A stretch of 64,000 bases of DNA from Archivesica marissinica (taxonomy: Eukaryota; Mollusca; Bivalvia; Venerida; Vesicomyidae). The stretch is taken from assembly GCA_014843695.1 (NCBI GenBank), contig CM026398.1, positions 15,448,725 to 15,512,724 on the forward strand, written 5' to 3'. The notes under the pieces are model-generated. The model worked only from the letters and a program-made list of their open reading frames with translations, ran no database searches and was not told the DNA's origin. The translations under genes and the position numbers were made by a program. Shown here in pieces: positions 57,001 to 64,000 of this stretch; within the stretch, counting starts at the first letter, position 1; the number at the start of each line of letters is the position of its first letter.

Positions 57001-60000
57001 GTACTACCAATGCACTTGTGTACTACCAATGTACTTGTATACTACCAATGCACTTGTGTACTACCAATGCACCTGTGTATTACCAATACACTTGTGTACT
57101 ACCAATGCACGTGCATGTTAAAATCAATACACTTGTGTACTACCAATGCACTTGTGTACTACCAATACACTTGTGTACTACCAATGCACTTGTGTACTAC
57201 CAATGCACTTGTGTACTACCAATGCACTTGTGTACTACCAATGCACTTGTACTACCAATGCACTTGTGTACTACCAATGCACTTGTGTACTACCAATACA
57301 CTTGTGTACTACCAATGCACTTGTGTACTACCAATGCACGTGCGTGTTAAAATCAATACATCGAGCAGACGAGAAAAAAGAACATAGCAAGCATTACAAT
57401 GACTGATTGTGAGAACTTTCGTATTGTCATTATACTGTAATAAACTATATATATATTAGGGATGGCAACGAATAGCGATTAAACTATTCGAATATTTGGT
57501 CAGGAAGGTAATCGAATATTCGATAGAATTCTATCAAAAACTCAAAATCACTCTTAAACTCTTATAAAAATTGCCAAACCTAATTTCTGTTTTATGCGTA
57601 AACGTCATCTTCTTCAAATGATTATTCAGATTGATTTTACTGAACGGGGGACATTTTTGAGGACAATATATTTGTTTCCGAATATTCGAATACTGGAATA
57701 GTATTTGGATATTCGGACATTCAAGCGAATATTTGAATATTGGTTGCCATCCCTAATATATATATACGCTGTTAAATAAACGAAAGTTTATTTTAAAAAC
57801 GGTACCCGGTATATCATTTTCCACAATCTGTTAAATTACTTGTCACAGTCAATAACCTCAATTCATCATTGCGTTTGATTTGCAGAGAGAAAACTTCCCA
57901 CTACCTCATTACCCGGGCAAAGCGAGAAGAGAATGACAACAGAGAGAGTACTGTCTACGTTAGCCAATGAAATAGCTCGTGATTCGTTTGGTGGCGTACG
58001 GAAGAGTCAGTCGGCCTCGAATTCTCCAAATATATCTATGTTTAATTCTGCGCCAACAACTCTCACATACAAATTAGGTTTGATATTATTATCTTGGACT
58101 ATTTTATTTATGTTGAAATAAACAGGTTTATGATTATTAGCAACTGTCGGTCGGCAGGCTGAAAGTTAACCTGCTGTCAAACTGACATATTCCTTTAAAA
58201 TGCTGTCGTTTGGATTATGGGATTTTCGTGAAACTTAGCATGTTAGATGCTTTAAGCGGACGGAAACGTCCAGATCAATGTCACCATTGCTAAATACTGT
58301 TAAACCTGTGTTAGGAGTCACCTCTATTAAGCAGTCAATCTACATTAAGCAGCCAGTTCAGGGTTCATTCTAGGTCAGAATTTTTGGGAGAAGTGAGAAA
58401 GCACGTGATCGCTTCCTTAAATGGTGTTCTTTAATATACTTCTGCAAAATAGGGTTAAAATGCACAGTACAACCATTAAATACAACATTTGAATAGGAGT
58501 GCTTTATAATGGGCCAGTGTATCTTACTAGACACAATTATGTTTGAAAATCGTAAAAACCAAAACAATTTTTTTTTAGGGAGAAGTGGGGCCCCCAGAGG
58601 GCGAGTCAGGGTACCTAGGGCGACAATTTCGCCCACATCGCCCTCTAGAATGATCCCTGCAGTTATCAGATTCCCAATATGTTACTTTTTTTATATACAT
58701 TTAACCTCCATTAAGCAGCCACCTGTGCTAAGCAGCCACTGTCGGTGATTCCCATGGCTGGCTGCTTAAGACAGGTTTGACTGTATAGAGATATGGTTTC
58801 CGATGGCCTGATTGATAGCTTTGCCTGCGATCAATATATTGAAAACATTTAATTTAAGTAAAACATTTCTCAAAAAAAGTAGTTATGGCTTTGAAACTTT
58901 GCATGTATACACATCTGAGGAATACTTCTATACACCCACAGCAAGTCCCCATTCCCAAGAATGACCTTGAACTTTTAGCCAAATAATATTCAGATTTCAG
59001 AAATTATTTATGCATAAAAACAATCTGAAACATCACTTGTTGCGAGACATCCTTGGGGCGGTGGCCTTGTCAGAATTAGTTAGATCATGCCATCATCCTC
59101 TGCAGTTTAATAATCCGATGTTTCACTGAATAATATTTTATTACAGAAAAATGTAACAGTAAGCATGATATTCTACCATTTGCTGCTTTCAGTATATAAC
59201 ATAACATAACATAGCATAATGTTTATTGGCATTAAATAGCATAAGCATATTTATAGCCACACATGATGAAGTTTGACAAATAGTGAAATACATGATACAG
59301 TTTTCTGAGAAGTTTGAATATATCAGTTAACCCTTTCCCTCATAGAGAATTAGGTGTTAATACTATTATATCTCCATACAAACGACAGCCATTAGCTATC
59401 ATGCAGTGGATAAGTAGTCGCCATATCTATCCCACCTCCATAGATATTACTGGGACTTCATAGAGATTTAGGTTAATATACTATTATATCTCCATACAAA
59501 CAACAGCCATTTAGCTATCATGCAGTGGATAAGTAGTCGCCATATCTATCCCACCTCCATAGATATTACTGGGACTACATGAGATTTATGTTAATATACT
59601 ATTATATCTCCATACTAACGACAGTCATTTAGCTATCATGCAGTGGATAAGTAGTCGCCATATCTATCCCACCTCCATAGATATTACAGGGACTACATGA
59701 GATTTAGGTTAATATACTATTATATCTCCATACAAACGACAGCCATTTAGCTATCATGCAGTGGATAAGTAGTCGCCATATATATCCCACTTCCATAGAT
59801 ATTACTGGGACTACATGAGATTTAGGTTAATATACTATTATATCTCCATACAAACGACAGCCATTTAGCTATCATGCAGTGGATAAGTAGTCGCCATATC
59901 TATCCCACCTCCATAGATATTACTGGGACTACATGAGATTTATGTTAATATACTATTATATCTCCATACAAACGACAGCCATTTAGCTATCATGCAGTGG

Positions 60001-61439
60001 ATAAGTAGTCACCATATCTATCCAACCTCCATAGATATTACTGGGACTACATGAGATTTAGGTTAATATACTATTATATCTCCATACAAACGAGTCATTT
60101 AGCTATCATGCAGTGGATAAGTAGTCGCCATATCTATCCCACATCCATAGATATTACAGGGACTTCATAGAGATTTAGGTTAATATACTATTATATCTCC
60201 ATACAAACGATAGTCATTTAGCTATCATGTAGTGGATAAGTAGTCACCATATCTATCCCACCTCCATAGATATTACAGGGACTTTATAGAGATTTAGGTT
60301 AATATACTATTATATCTCCATACAAACGACAGCCATTTAGCTATCATGCAGTGGATAAGTAGTCGCCATATCTATCCCACCTCCATAGATATTACAGGGA
60401 CTTCATAGAGATTTAGGTTAATATACTATTATATCTCCATACAAACGACAGCCATTTAGCTATCATGCAGTGGATAAGTAGTCGCCATATCTATCCCACC
60501 TCCATATATATTACTGGGACTACACGAGATTCTAGCGTTTATTATGAACATTGGTTTGGTTACAGCATTGCCAATGTATGTCGTATTGGTAATGGCGTCA
60601 AGAGGTGCTTCTATGAGGGAAAGGGTTAAATAGCATAAGCACATTTATAGCCACAAATGATTTTGACAAATAGTGAAATACATGATACAGTTTTCTGAGA
60701 AGTTTGAATATATCAGTTAACAATTAGTTGATGAAAAAGTACAATAAGTGACACATGGAATATAATTACTGCACTTTTCGTGTACAGTTAAACCTGTGTT
60801 AGTGGTCATCTCCATTATGCAGCCAACCTGTATTAAGCAGCCAGTTTCCGGATTCCCAGTATGTTGTTTTATTAAACATTTGACCTCTATTAAGCAGCCA
60901 CCTGTGCTAAGCAGCCACTTTCTGAAATTCCCTTGGCTGTCTGCTGAAGACAGCGTTGACTGTATTTATGTATTACCTAGATGTTTTCTTAATCGAAAAG
61001 CAAATAAGATAAATATATATCTACTTGTCTGTAAAGTCCGCCTCTGTGGTCGAGTGGTTACGGTCGCTGACTTGTATACCACTGTAACCTATCATCACTG
61101 ATGGTCACGGGTTCGAGCCCCGCTCAGGCCGTGTCTCATTTATATGAAAAAGTTGGCAGTTTCTTACGGAGGTTGGTGCACCCAAGTACTGGTTAACCGT
61201 TGGAGCCTGCCCAGGAAAGGTGTTGTTAGGTAAACTGCCCGCCGGCGATATAGCCCGAAATGGTGCTGATGCAGGCGTAAAACCCGAAATATAATAATAA
61301 TACTTGTCTGTAACACATTCTTAGTAAACACGAACACATAATTGGATTTTAAATTTTATGTGCAGGTCATGTTGGTGCAGGAAGTAATGCTGCAATAGCT
61401 GCTGCTGCTTCACAGGCGATTGCTGCTACACAGCAAGTG
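44996..61439 (+). CDS. ING3: Inhibitor of growth protein 3, first eight coding exons (gene span)
   Basis: ING3 is a subunit of the NuA4/TIP60 histone acetyltransferase complex in the nucleus. Its C-terminal PHD finger reads H3K4 trimethylation, and that part lies outside the window. Coding exons: 44996-45023, 45124-45195, 50190-50296, 52008-52073, 53864-53960, 55760-55807, 57886-58077 and 61366-61439. They sum to 228 codons with consistent phases throughout. Residues 1 to about 105 form the helical ING N-terminal domain (MLYLEDYLEMIENLP, ALEDADEKVQLANQIYDL-like and VDRHLRKLDQELSKFKMEL). The EKRK basic segment and an alanine-rich stretch follow. The match to vertebrate ING3 is clear from memory of the family. 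Introns are loaded with SINEs, MITEs and satellites. No lesion is seen in the exons. Confidence 0.93.
45124..45195 (+). CDS. ING3: ING3 exon 2
   Basis: The acceptor TTGTTCTTTTCAG is followed by codons for IENLPMEMRERLTEMREM and DLQVQ. The split first codon rebuilds M10. The donor is GTTAGT. Confidence 0.93.
45438..45495 (-). mobile_element. SINE family B tail fragment
   Basis: Only the tail (TTTATTTTAGCTTGATTGCG) is present. It is cut by the element beginning at 45496. Confidence 0.75.
45496..46500. mobile_element. 1-kb inverted-repeat element in ING3 intron 2
   Basis: Tips TCCCGGCGTGAAGAGTTTTCG and the complement of the right end agree at 16 of 21, with TA on both sides. A second inverted pair lies inside: TTTTCGCCCAACTGTGGAAA near 45531 and its complement near 46265. 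No transposase frame is seen. Confidence 0.55.
46503..47548. other. Unassigned ING3 intron sequence
   Basis: No repeat or exon recognised. A 60-codon frame at 47360-47542 has no known domain. Confidence 0.45.
47549..47737 (-). mobile_element. SINE family B, tail truncated
   Basis: Head with B box (GGCTCGAACTCTGGG on the plus strand) and body are intact. The tail is missing beyond TAATCGCTCTCGAG. Confidence 0.85.
47738..48239 (+). other. Mostly unassigned; degraded SINE B-like head at the end
   Basis: Bases 48142-48238 retain GCGCGTTCGCTTAAGGT and a weak B-like body. The rest shows no feature apart from a possible ATTCAA-repeat retroelement tail near 48060. Confidence 0.35.
48240..49005. repeat. 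54-bp tandem repeat
   Basis: About 14 units (AGCCTGCAGTACATTACCAG, CTGCGGCTACATGTTTTATG, CATTCACTCATTAG). 54 bp is 18 codons, so long open frames occur on both strands with an 18-residue period. It lies in ING3 intron 2. Confidence 0.96.
49122..49358 (-). mobile_element. SINE family B, full length
   Basis: Tail, body, B box and head (GTCGTGATGGCGCAGTGG on the minus strand) are present. Confidence 0.9.
49393..49479 (+). mobile_element. SINE family A tail fragment
   Basis: It starts at ATGACTAATCTCTTCAGG and ends AATAAACGTAAAACACA, with a small duplication of GTCACTCATA. Confidence 0.75.
49660..50140 (-). mobile_element. Satellite-bearing TTAA-type element, inverted copy
   Basis: Tips CCCTTTCCTTCATA and ATGAAGGAAAGGG are inverted. 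The flanking TTAA has decayed (TAAA, TTGG). It holds three to four shortened monomers of the 120-bp unit. Internal copies of the tip GAAGGAAAGGGTTAA at 49890 and 50060 suggest tandem copies collapsed by recombination. It ends 49 bp before ING3 exon 3. Confidence 0.75.
50190..50296 (+). CDS. ING3: ING3 exon 3
   Basis: The acceptor GTTTTTGTTTTGTAG precedes a split N codon, then SLDGLDERVTSFFKK, VKTDWKEEQFGKIKK. The exon ends in phase 0 at GTTGAT, a non-consensus but usable donor. A T/C-rich tract lies 75 bp into the next intron. Confidence 0.9.
50360..50505. repeat. T/C-rich low-complexity tract
   Basis: Runs of T with scattered C form a polypyrimidine tract in ING3 intron 3. Frames across it are artefacts. 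Confidence 0.9.
50774..51075 (+). mobile_element. SINE family D with ATAAC-repeat tail
   Basis: Head GTCCGCCTCCGTGGTCGAGT, B box CGGGTTCGAGCCCCG, body TTAACCGCTGGAGCCTGCCC and end GCAGGCGTAAAACCCGAAAT, followed by about 50 bp of ATATAACATAAA repeats. Confidence 0.85.
51076..51814. other. Unassigned ING3 intron 3 sequence
   Basis: No exon or repeat recognised. Confidence 0.45.
51815..51948 (+). mobile_element. Fragment of the CAGGG(A/T)TCATTCTAGA element
   Basis: It matches the right part of the complete element at 58359-58659 (GGGCCAGTGTATCTT, AGGGCGAAGTCAGGGTC, CGCCCTCTAGAATGAGCCCTG). Confidence 0.65.
52008..52073 (+). CDS. ING3: ING3 exon 4
   Basis: 22 codons, EYYKTLEDADEKVQLANHIY then DL, between acceptor TTTCTTGCAG and donor GTATGA. 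This is the best conserved part of the ING N-terminal domain. Confidence 0.94.
52110..52307 (+). mobile_element. Tc1/mariner-like MITE
   Basis: CAGTCAAACCTGTGTTAGTG to CAGGTTTGACTG between TA pairs (52108-52109, 52308-52309). Intact ends and AAGCAGCCA repeats inside. It starts 36 bp after the ING3 exon 4 end. Confidence 0.85.
52380..53137 (+). mobile_element. SINE family B split by a 574-bp insertion
   Basis: The B box and body lie at 52380-52508 and the tail (ATAAGTTATAAGAAC to AATAAATTTGTATAGACTA) at 53086-53137. Joining them restores a family B copy. Confidence 0.8.
52509..53085. mobile_element. Insertion with internal inverted repeats
   Basis: AAT is present at both edges (52506-52508, 53083-53085), perhaps a 3-bp target duplication. 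A perfect 16-bp inverted pair GTTATTCTGCGATATA lies at 52555-52570 and 53014-53029. TTCTAACACG near 52597 is complementary to the right end. Superfamily not assigned. Confidence 0.55.
53262..53531 (+). mobile_element. SINE family A, variant head
   Basis: The anticodon loop reads CTTTGAA instead of CTGGTAA. The B box, body and tail (ending TTAAAACACACACACA) are typical. Confidence 0.85.
53628..53843 (-). mobile_element. SINE family B next to an ING3 acceptor
   Basis: Complete head and body with a slightly shortened tail. The head end is only about 20 bp from ING3 exon 5. Confidence 0.9.
53864..53960 (+). CDS. ING3: ING3 exon 5
   Basis: Acceptor TTCTTTCTACAG, then VDRHLRKLDQELSKFKMELE and ADNAGITEVLEK, donor GTTTGT. 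A family B SINE ends about 20 bp upstream of the exon, leaving just room for the pyrimidine tract. Confidence 0.94.
54107..54850. repeat. 50-bp tandem repeat
   Basis: About 15 very uniform units (CCAGCTCTAACGTAACCATT, TTTGCTGAGCGGTTGTCTCC, CCTGTACAGT) in ING3 intron 5. Confidence 0.97.
54898..55105. mobile_element. Double-hairpin TTAA MITE
   Basis: TTAA lies on both sides (54894-54897, 55106-55109). Two hairpins are inside: ACATAGATCCAGATCAG with its complement, and CAGCATAGAGCCTGATCAGA with its complement near 55060. The tips are weakly similar. Confidence 0.7.
55370..55613 (+). mobile_element. CAGGG(A/T)TCATTCTAGA element, left end missing
   Basis: It follows 58359-58659 in order (GGTTAAAATGCACAGTACGA, GGGAGAAATAGTGCCCCCTA, ATCGCCCTCTACAATGAGCC). 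It is in ING3 intron 5. Confidence 0.65.
55760..55807 (+). CDS. ING3: ING3 exon 6
   Basis: Acceptor CTGTTTTCAG, a split R codon, then SLEMDKPPTQNHRAE, donor GTAAGT. It corresponds to the RRSLELDTPS region of vertebrate ING3. Confidence 0.88.
55866..56153 (-). mobile_element. SINE family A, full length
   Basis: Tail, body and complete head (CCACTGGACTACAGATCCGT). The neighbouring 16-bp GAGTTTGAAGTTACAGCC appears before (55838) and after (56162), a probable target duplication. It begins 58 bp after exon 6. Confidence 0.9.
56330..57350. repeat. 19-bp satellite
   Basis: About 53 units of CTTGTGTACTACCAATGCA. The sequence CACGTGCATGTTAAAATCAA at 57108 recurs at 57338, so a block of about 230 bp was duplicated. 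The 262-370-codon frames are repeat artefacts. Confidence 0.97.
57457..57755. mobile_element. hAT-like MITE
   Basis: Tips TAGGGATGGCAACGAATA and TTGGTTGCCATCCCTA are inverted, with ATATATAT on both sides. The AT-rich target makes the 8-bp duplication less decisive. The TAGGGATGGCAA tip is typical of hAT elements. It is in ING3 intron 6. Confidence 0.75.
57886..58077 (+). CDS. ING3: ING3 exon 7
   Basis: Acceptor TTTGATTTGCAG. The split codon rebuilds the basic EKRK motif, then LPTTSLPGQSEKRMTTER, VLSTLANEIARDSFGG and a serine/asparagine-rich stretch to YKL. Donor GTTTGA. The region is poorly conserved in the family and probably disordered. Confidence 0.85.
58297..58783 (+). mobile_element. 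Tc1/mariner-like MITE, interrupted
   Basis: TA-flanked, TGTTAAACCTGTGTTAG to ACAGGTTTGACTG. It is split at CAGCCAGTT by the element at 58359-58659. Confidence 0.8.
58359..58659. mobile_element. Complete CAGGG(A/T)TCATTCTAGA element, nested
   Basis: Tips CAGGGTTCATTCTAG and CTAGAATGATCCCTG are inverted. CAGTT is repeated at both edges (58354-58358, 58660-58664). Relatives are at 51815-51948 and 55370-55613. The minus-strand 88-codon frame is within it and has no domain. Confidence 0.75.
58784..59160. other. Unassigned ING3 intron 7 sequence
   Basis: No feature recognised. An ATAAC-repeat end (59200-59215) begins a possible retroelement tail. Confidence 0.4.
59232..59330 (+). repeat. TTAA-bounded 99-bp duplicate, left copy
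   Basis: It starts TTAAATAGCATAAGCATATT and ends ATATCAGTTAA. The same segment (95 bp, small differences) lies at 60626-60720 on the other side of the satellite-bearing element. Confidence 0.9.
59331..60625 (+). mobile_element. Satellite-bearing piggyBac-like element, complete copy
   Basis: Tips CCCTTTCCCTCATAGA and CTATGAGGGAAAGGG are inverted between TTAA pairs (59327-59330, 60626-60629). About ten monomers near 120 bp fill 59345-60530, followed by a unique right arm (GCATTGCCAATGTATGTCGT). No transposase. The TTAA target and CCC tip fit piggyBac-type MITEs. Confidence 0.85.
60626..60720 (+). repeat. TTAA-bounded duplicate, right copy
   Basis: Second copy of 59232-59330. It lacks four bases near CAAATGATTTTGAC and ends at the same CAGTTAA. 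Confidence 0.9.
60785..60962 (+). mobile_element. Tc1/mariner-like MITE
   Basis: TA-flanked, CAGTTAAACCTGTGTTAGTG to AGCGTTGACTG, uninterrupted. It shows the plain length of the family (about 178 bp). Confidence 0.85.
61034..61300 (+). mobile_element. SINE family D, full length
   Basis: Head GTCCGCCTCTGTGGTCGAGT with the longer arm TGTATACCACTGTAACC, B box, body and end GTAAAACCCGAAATATAATA. It ends 66 bp before ING3 exon 8. Confidence 0.88.
61366..61439 (+). CDS. ING3: ING3 exon 8
   Basis: Acceptor AATTTTATGTGCAG, a split G codon, then HVGAGSNAAIAAAASQAIAA and TQQV, donor GTATGT. It matches the alanine/glutamine-rich AITMAAAQAVQATAQ segment of vertebrate ING3. No later exon is found before the window ends. 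Confidence 0.88.
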
Positions 61440-61499
61440 GTATGTTTAGCCATTTATAACATTTATAGCTTTTAGGACTAGTCTTATCACAAGTTCAAA

Positions 61500-61755
61500 T
61501 TAAAAGTTTAAACTTTATTTATGTTACAACGATTGCGAAGCAAGTTCTAACAACTTATATTAATCACTGTCGTTGGCGCGGATGAAAGCGTAAATGTGGT
61601 CATTCGTGTGGGAGGAAACGGAGTACCCGGAGAAAACCCACCTGTCCGATCTGGCGACTACCGTACCATCTCACATACTTCCCTGTCCGAGGATCGAACC
61701 CAGGTTGCATTGTTGAGAAGCGAGCGCGCTAACCACTGCGCTAATCGGACAGCCT
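61500..61755 (-). mobile_element. SINE family C, full length
   Basis: All family C parts are present. The flank AAGTTCAAATTAA occurs before (61490) and after (61756), giving a target duplication of about 13 bp. Confidence 0.9.
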
Positions 61756-61832
61756 AAGTTCAAATTAATGAAAACCCTTACAGGGTTTGACCTATAGGAT
61801 GATTTGGGACATCCTTCAGCGGCCTCAATTCT

Positions 61833-63765
61833 TGTGATAGCGCAGTGGTAGCACGTTCATTTCAGGTGTGAAAGGCCCAGAGTTCGCGCCCAGCTGTAGC
61901 CGTTACGATTGTGCCCTTAGGAGCAATGGCCTTAATATCTACATTGCCTCTTTATCTCTCCCACATGGCAATGGATTCCATCAGCTTAGGAGCAATGCCC
62001 TTAATATCTACATTGCCTCTTATCTCTCCCACATGGCAATGGATACCATCAGCTTAGGAGCAATGCCCTTAATATCTACATTACCCCTTATCACTCCAAT
62101 GGCAATGTATTCCATCAGCTTAGGAGCAATGCCCTTAATATCTACATTGCCTCTTATCTCGCCAATGGCAATGGATTCCATCAGCTTAGGAGCAATGCCC
62201 TTAATATCTACATTGCCTCTTATCTCTCCCACATGGCAATGGATTCCATCAGCTTAGGCAAGCAATGCCCTTAATATCTACATTGCCTCTGATCTCTCCC
62301 ACATGGCAATGGATTCCATCAGCTTAGGAGCAATGCCCTTAATATCTACATTGCCTCTTATCTCTCCCACATGGCAATGGATTCCATCAGCTTAGGAGCA
62401 ATGCCCTTAATATCTACATTGCCTCTTATCTCTCCCACATGGCAATGGATTCCATCAGCTTAGGAGCAATGCCCTTAATATCTACATTGCCTCTTATCTC
62501 TCCCACATGGCAATGGATTCCATCAGCTTAGGAGCAATGCCCTTAATATCTACATTGCCTCTTATCTCTCCCACATGGCAATGGATTCCATCAGCTTAGG
62601 AGCAATGCCCTTAATATCTACATTGCCTCTTATCTCTCCCACATGGCAATGGATTCCATCAGCTTAGGAGCAATGCCCTTAATATCTACATTGCCTCTTA
62701 TCTCTCCCACATGGCAATGGATTCCATCAGCTTAGGAGCAATGCCCTTAATATCTACATTGCCTCTTATCTCTCCCACATGGCAATGGATTCCATCAGCT
62801 TAGGAGCAATGCCCTTAATATCTACATTGCCTCTTATCTCTCCCACATGGCAATGGATTCCATCAGCTTAGGAGCAATGCCCTTAATATCTACATTGCCT
62901 CTTATCTCTCCCACATGGCAATGGATTCCATCAGCTTAGGAGCAATGCCCTTAATATCTACATTGCCTCTTATCTCTCCCACATGGCAATGGATTCCATC
63001 AGCTTAGGAGCAATGCCCTTAATATCTACATTGCCTCTTATCTCTCCCACATGGCAATGGATTCCATCAGCTTAGGAGCAATGCCCTTAATATCTACATT
63101 GCCTCTTATCTCTCCCACATGGCAATGGATACCATCAGCTTAGGAGCAATGCCCTTAATATCTACATTGCCTCTTATCTCTCGCACATGGCAATGGATTC
63201 CATCAGCTTAGAAGCAATGCCCTTAATATCTACATTGCCTCTTATCTCTCCCACATGGCAATGGATTCCATCAGCTTAGGCAAGCAATGCCCTTAATATC
63301 TACATTGCCTCTGATCTCTCCCACATGGCAATGGATTCCATCAGCTTAGGAGCAATGCCCTTAATATCTACATTGCCTCTTATCTCTCCCACATGGCAAT
63401 GGATTCCATCAGCTTAGGAGCAATGCCCTTAATATCTACATTGCCTCTTATCTCTCCCACATGGCAATGGATACCATCAGCTTAGGAGCAATGCCCTTAA
63501 TATCTACATTGCCTCTTATCTCTCGCACATGGCAATGGATTCCATCAGCTTAGGAGCAATGCCCTTAATATCTACATTGCCTCTTATCTCTCGCACATGG
63601 CAATGGATTCCATCAGCTTAGAAGCAATGCCCTTAATATCTACATTGCCTCTTATCTCCCACATGGCAATGGATTCCATCAGCTTAGGAGCAATGCCCTT
63701 AATATCTACATTGCCTCTTTAACCCTCTTATCTCTCCCACATGGCAATGGATTCCATCAGGAATT
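61833..63765 (+). repeat. SINE B head followed by a 68-bp array derived from the SINE body
   Basis: A family B head (GATAGCGCAGTGGTAGCACG, altered B box) runs into GTGCCCTTAGG. About 27 copies of a 68-bp unit follow (TTAGGAGCAATGCCCTTAAT, ACATTGCCTCTTATCTCTCC, ACATGGCAATGGATTCCATC). The unit is the family B body (GTTGCCTCTTCTCTCTCCCT, GTGGCGATGGATTCCATCAG). The last unit exits into GGAATTACAAGTTC, near the normal next part of the SINE. Confidence 0.92.
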
Positions 63766-63968
63766 ACAAGTTCTTACAACTTATATTAATCACTCTCGAG
63801 ACCTCATTACCTGATGGAATCCATTGCCATGTGGGAGAGATAAGAGGCAATGTGGAATTTAAATGTTGTGCCTAAGGACACAATTGTAACGGCTACAGGC
63901 CGGGTGCGAACTTGGGGCCTTCCTCACCTGAAGCGAACGCGCTACCATTGCGCTATCACGACTTCCAC
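63766..63968 (-). mobile_element. SINE family B, inverted, at the end of the 68-bp array
   Basis: Body and head of family B on the minus strand; the tail is partly lost. It faces the array, so the region forms a large inverted pair. Confidence 0.85.
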
Positions 63969-64000
63969 ATTACAAACATTTAAGTGTACAAACTTTGTTA

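Noticed and set aside
56238..57406. Frames of 262-370 codons with a 19-residue period
   Set aside because: 19-bp satellite in an ING3 intron; three overlapping frames are equally open.

Overview
This window looks like nuclear DNA of an invertebrate animal, most likely a bivalve mollusc. The genes have introns with GT/AG junctions. One is a secreted single-domain C1q protein of the kind expanded in bivalves, one is a clan-2 cytochrome P450, and one is the conserved chromatin gene ING3. The DNA around them is packed with tRNA-derived SINEs, short inverted-repeat elements and tandem arrays. The species call is inference; a dreissenid or other heterodont bivalve is only a guess.

Three genes are supported. 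(1) A CYP2-like P450 on the minus strand. Its first coding exon is 27607-28208, its penultimate exon 14854-15057 and its last exon 12127-12311. The roughly 165 middle residues (I-helix and K-helix) are not in the visible sequence. They fall where about 10 kb of three satellites and a 1000-N gap occupy the introns. (2) A two-exon C1q-domain gene on the minus strand (37399-37219 and 33763-33333), complete at 203 codons, with a signal peptide and a short helix before the C1q domain. (3) The first eight coding exons of ING3 on the plus strand (44996-61439, 228 codons, all splice phases agree). The PHD-finger end lies beyond the right edge.

Layout. 1-8.2 kb: SINEs, MITEs and small satellites, several nested. 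8.4-11.6 kb: a 16-bp satellite. 12.1-28.2 kb: the P450 gene, including five extra copies of its last-exon splice acceptor and arrays of 25-, 41- and 35-bp units around the N gap. 29.3-32.0 kb: a decayed Jockey/CR1-like LINE on the minus strand. 33.3-37.4 kb: the C1q gene with many SINEs in its intron. 37.8-43 kb: 38-bp and 15-bp satellites and more elements. 45-64 kb: ING3, whose introns hold 54-, 50-, 19- and 68-bp arrays and nested DNA elements.

SINE names used below are mine. Family A has a tRNA-like head with a GGT triplet at the anticodon position and a tail reading CGACGATAAATAAACGT. Family B has a head with TTCGC/GCGAA anticodon stem and a tail CGCAATCGAGCTAAAATAAA. Family C has the head GTCCGATTAGCGCAGTGG and shares much of its tail with B. 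Family D has the head GTCCGCCTCCGTGGTCGAG, which looks like a tRNA with a long variable arm.

The main theme is tandem arrays that grow out of identifiable, formerly single-copy sequence: a SINE body (68-bp array), a Tc1-like element end (37-bp array), the interior of a TTAA-targeting element (about 120-bp array), a GA-rich seed, and an exon-intron junction of the P450. The window may therefore record several independent births of satellites.
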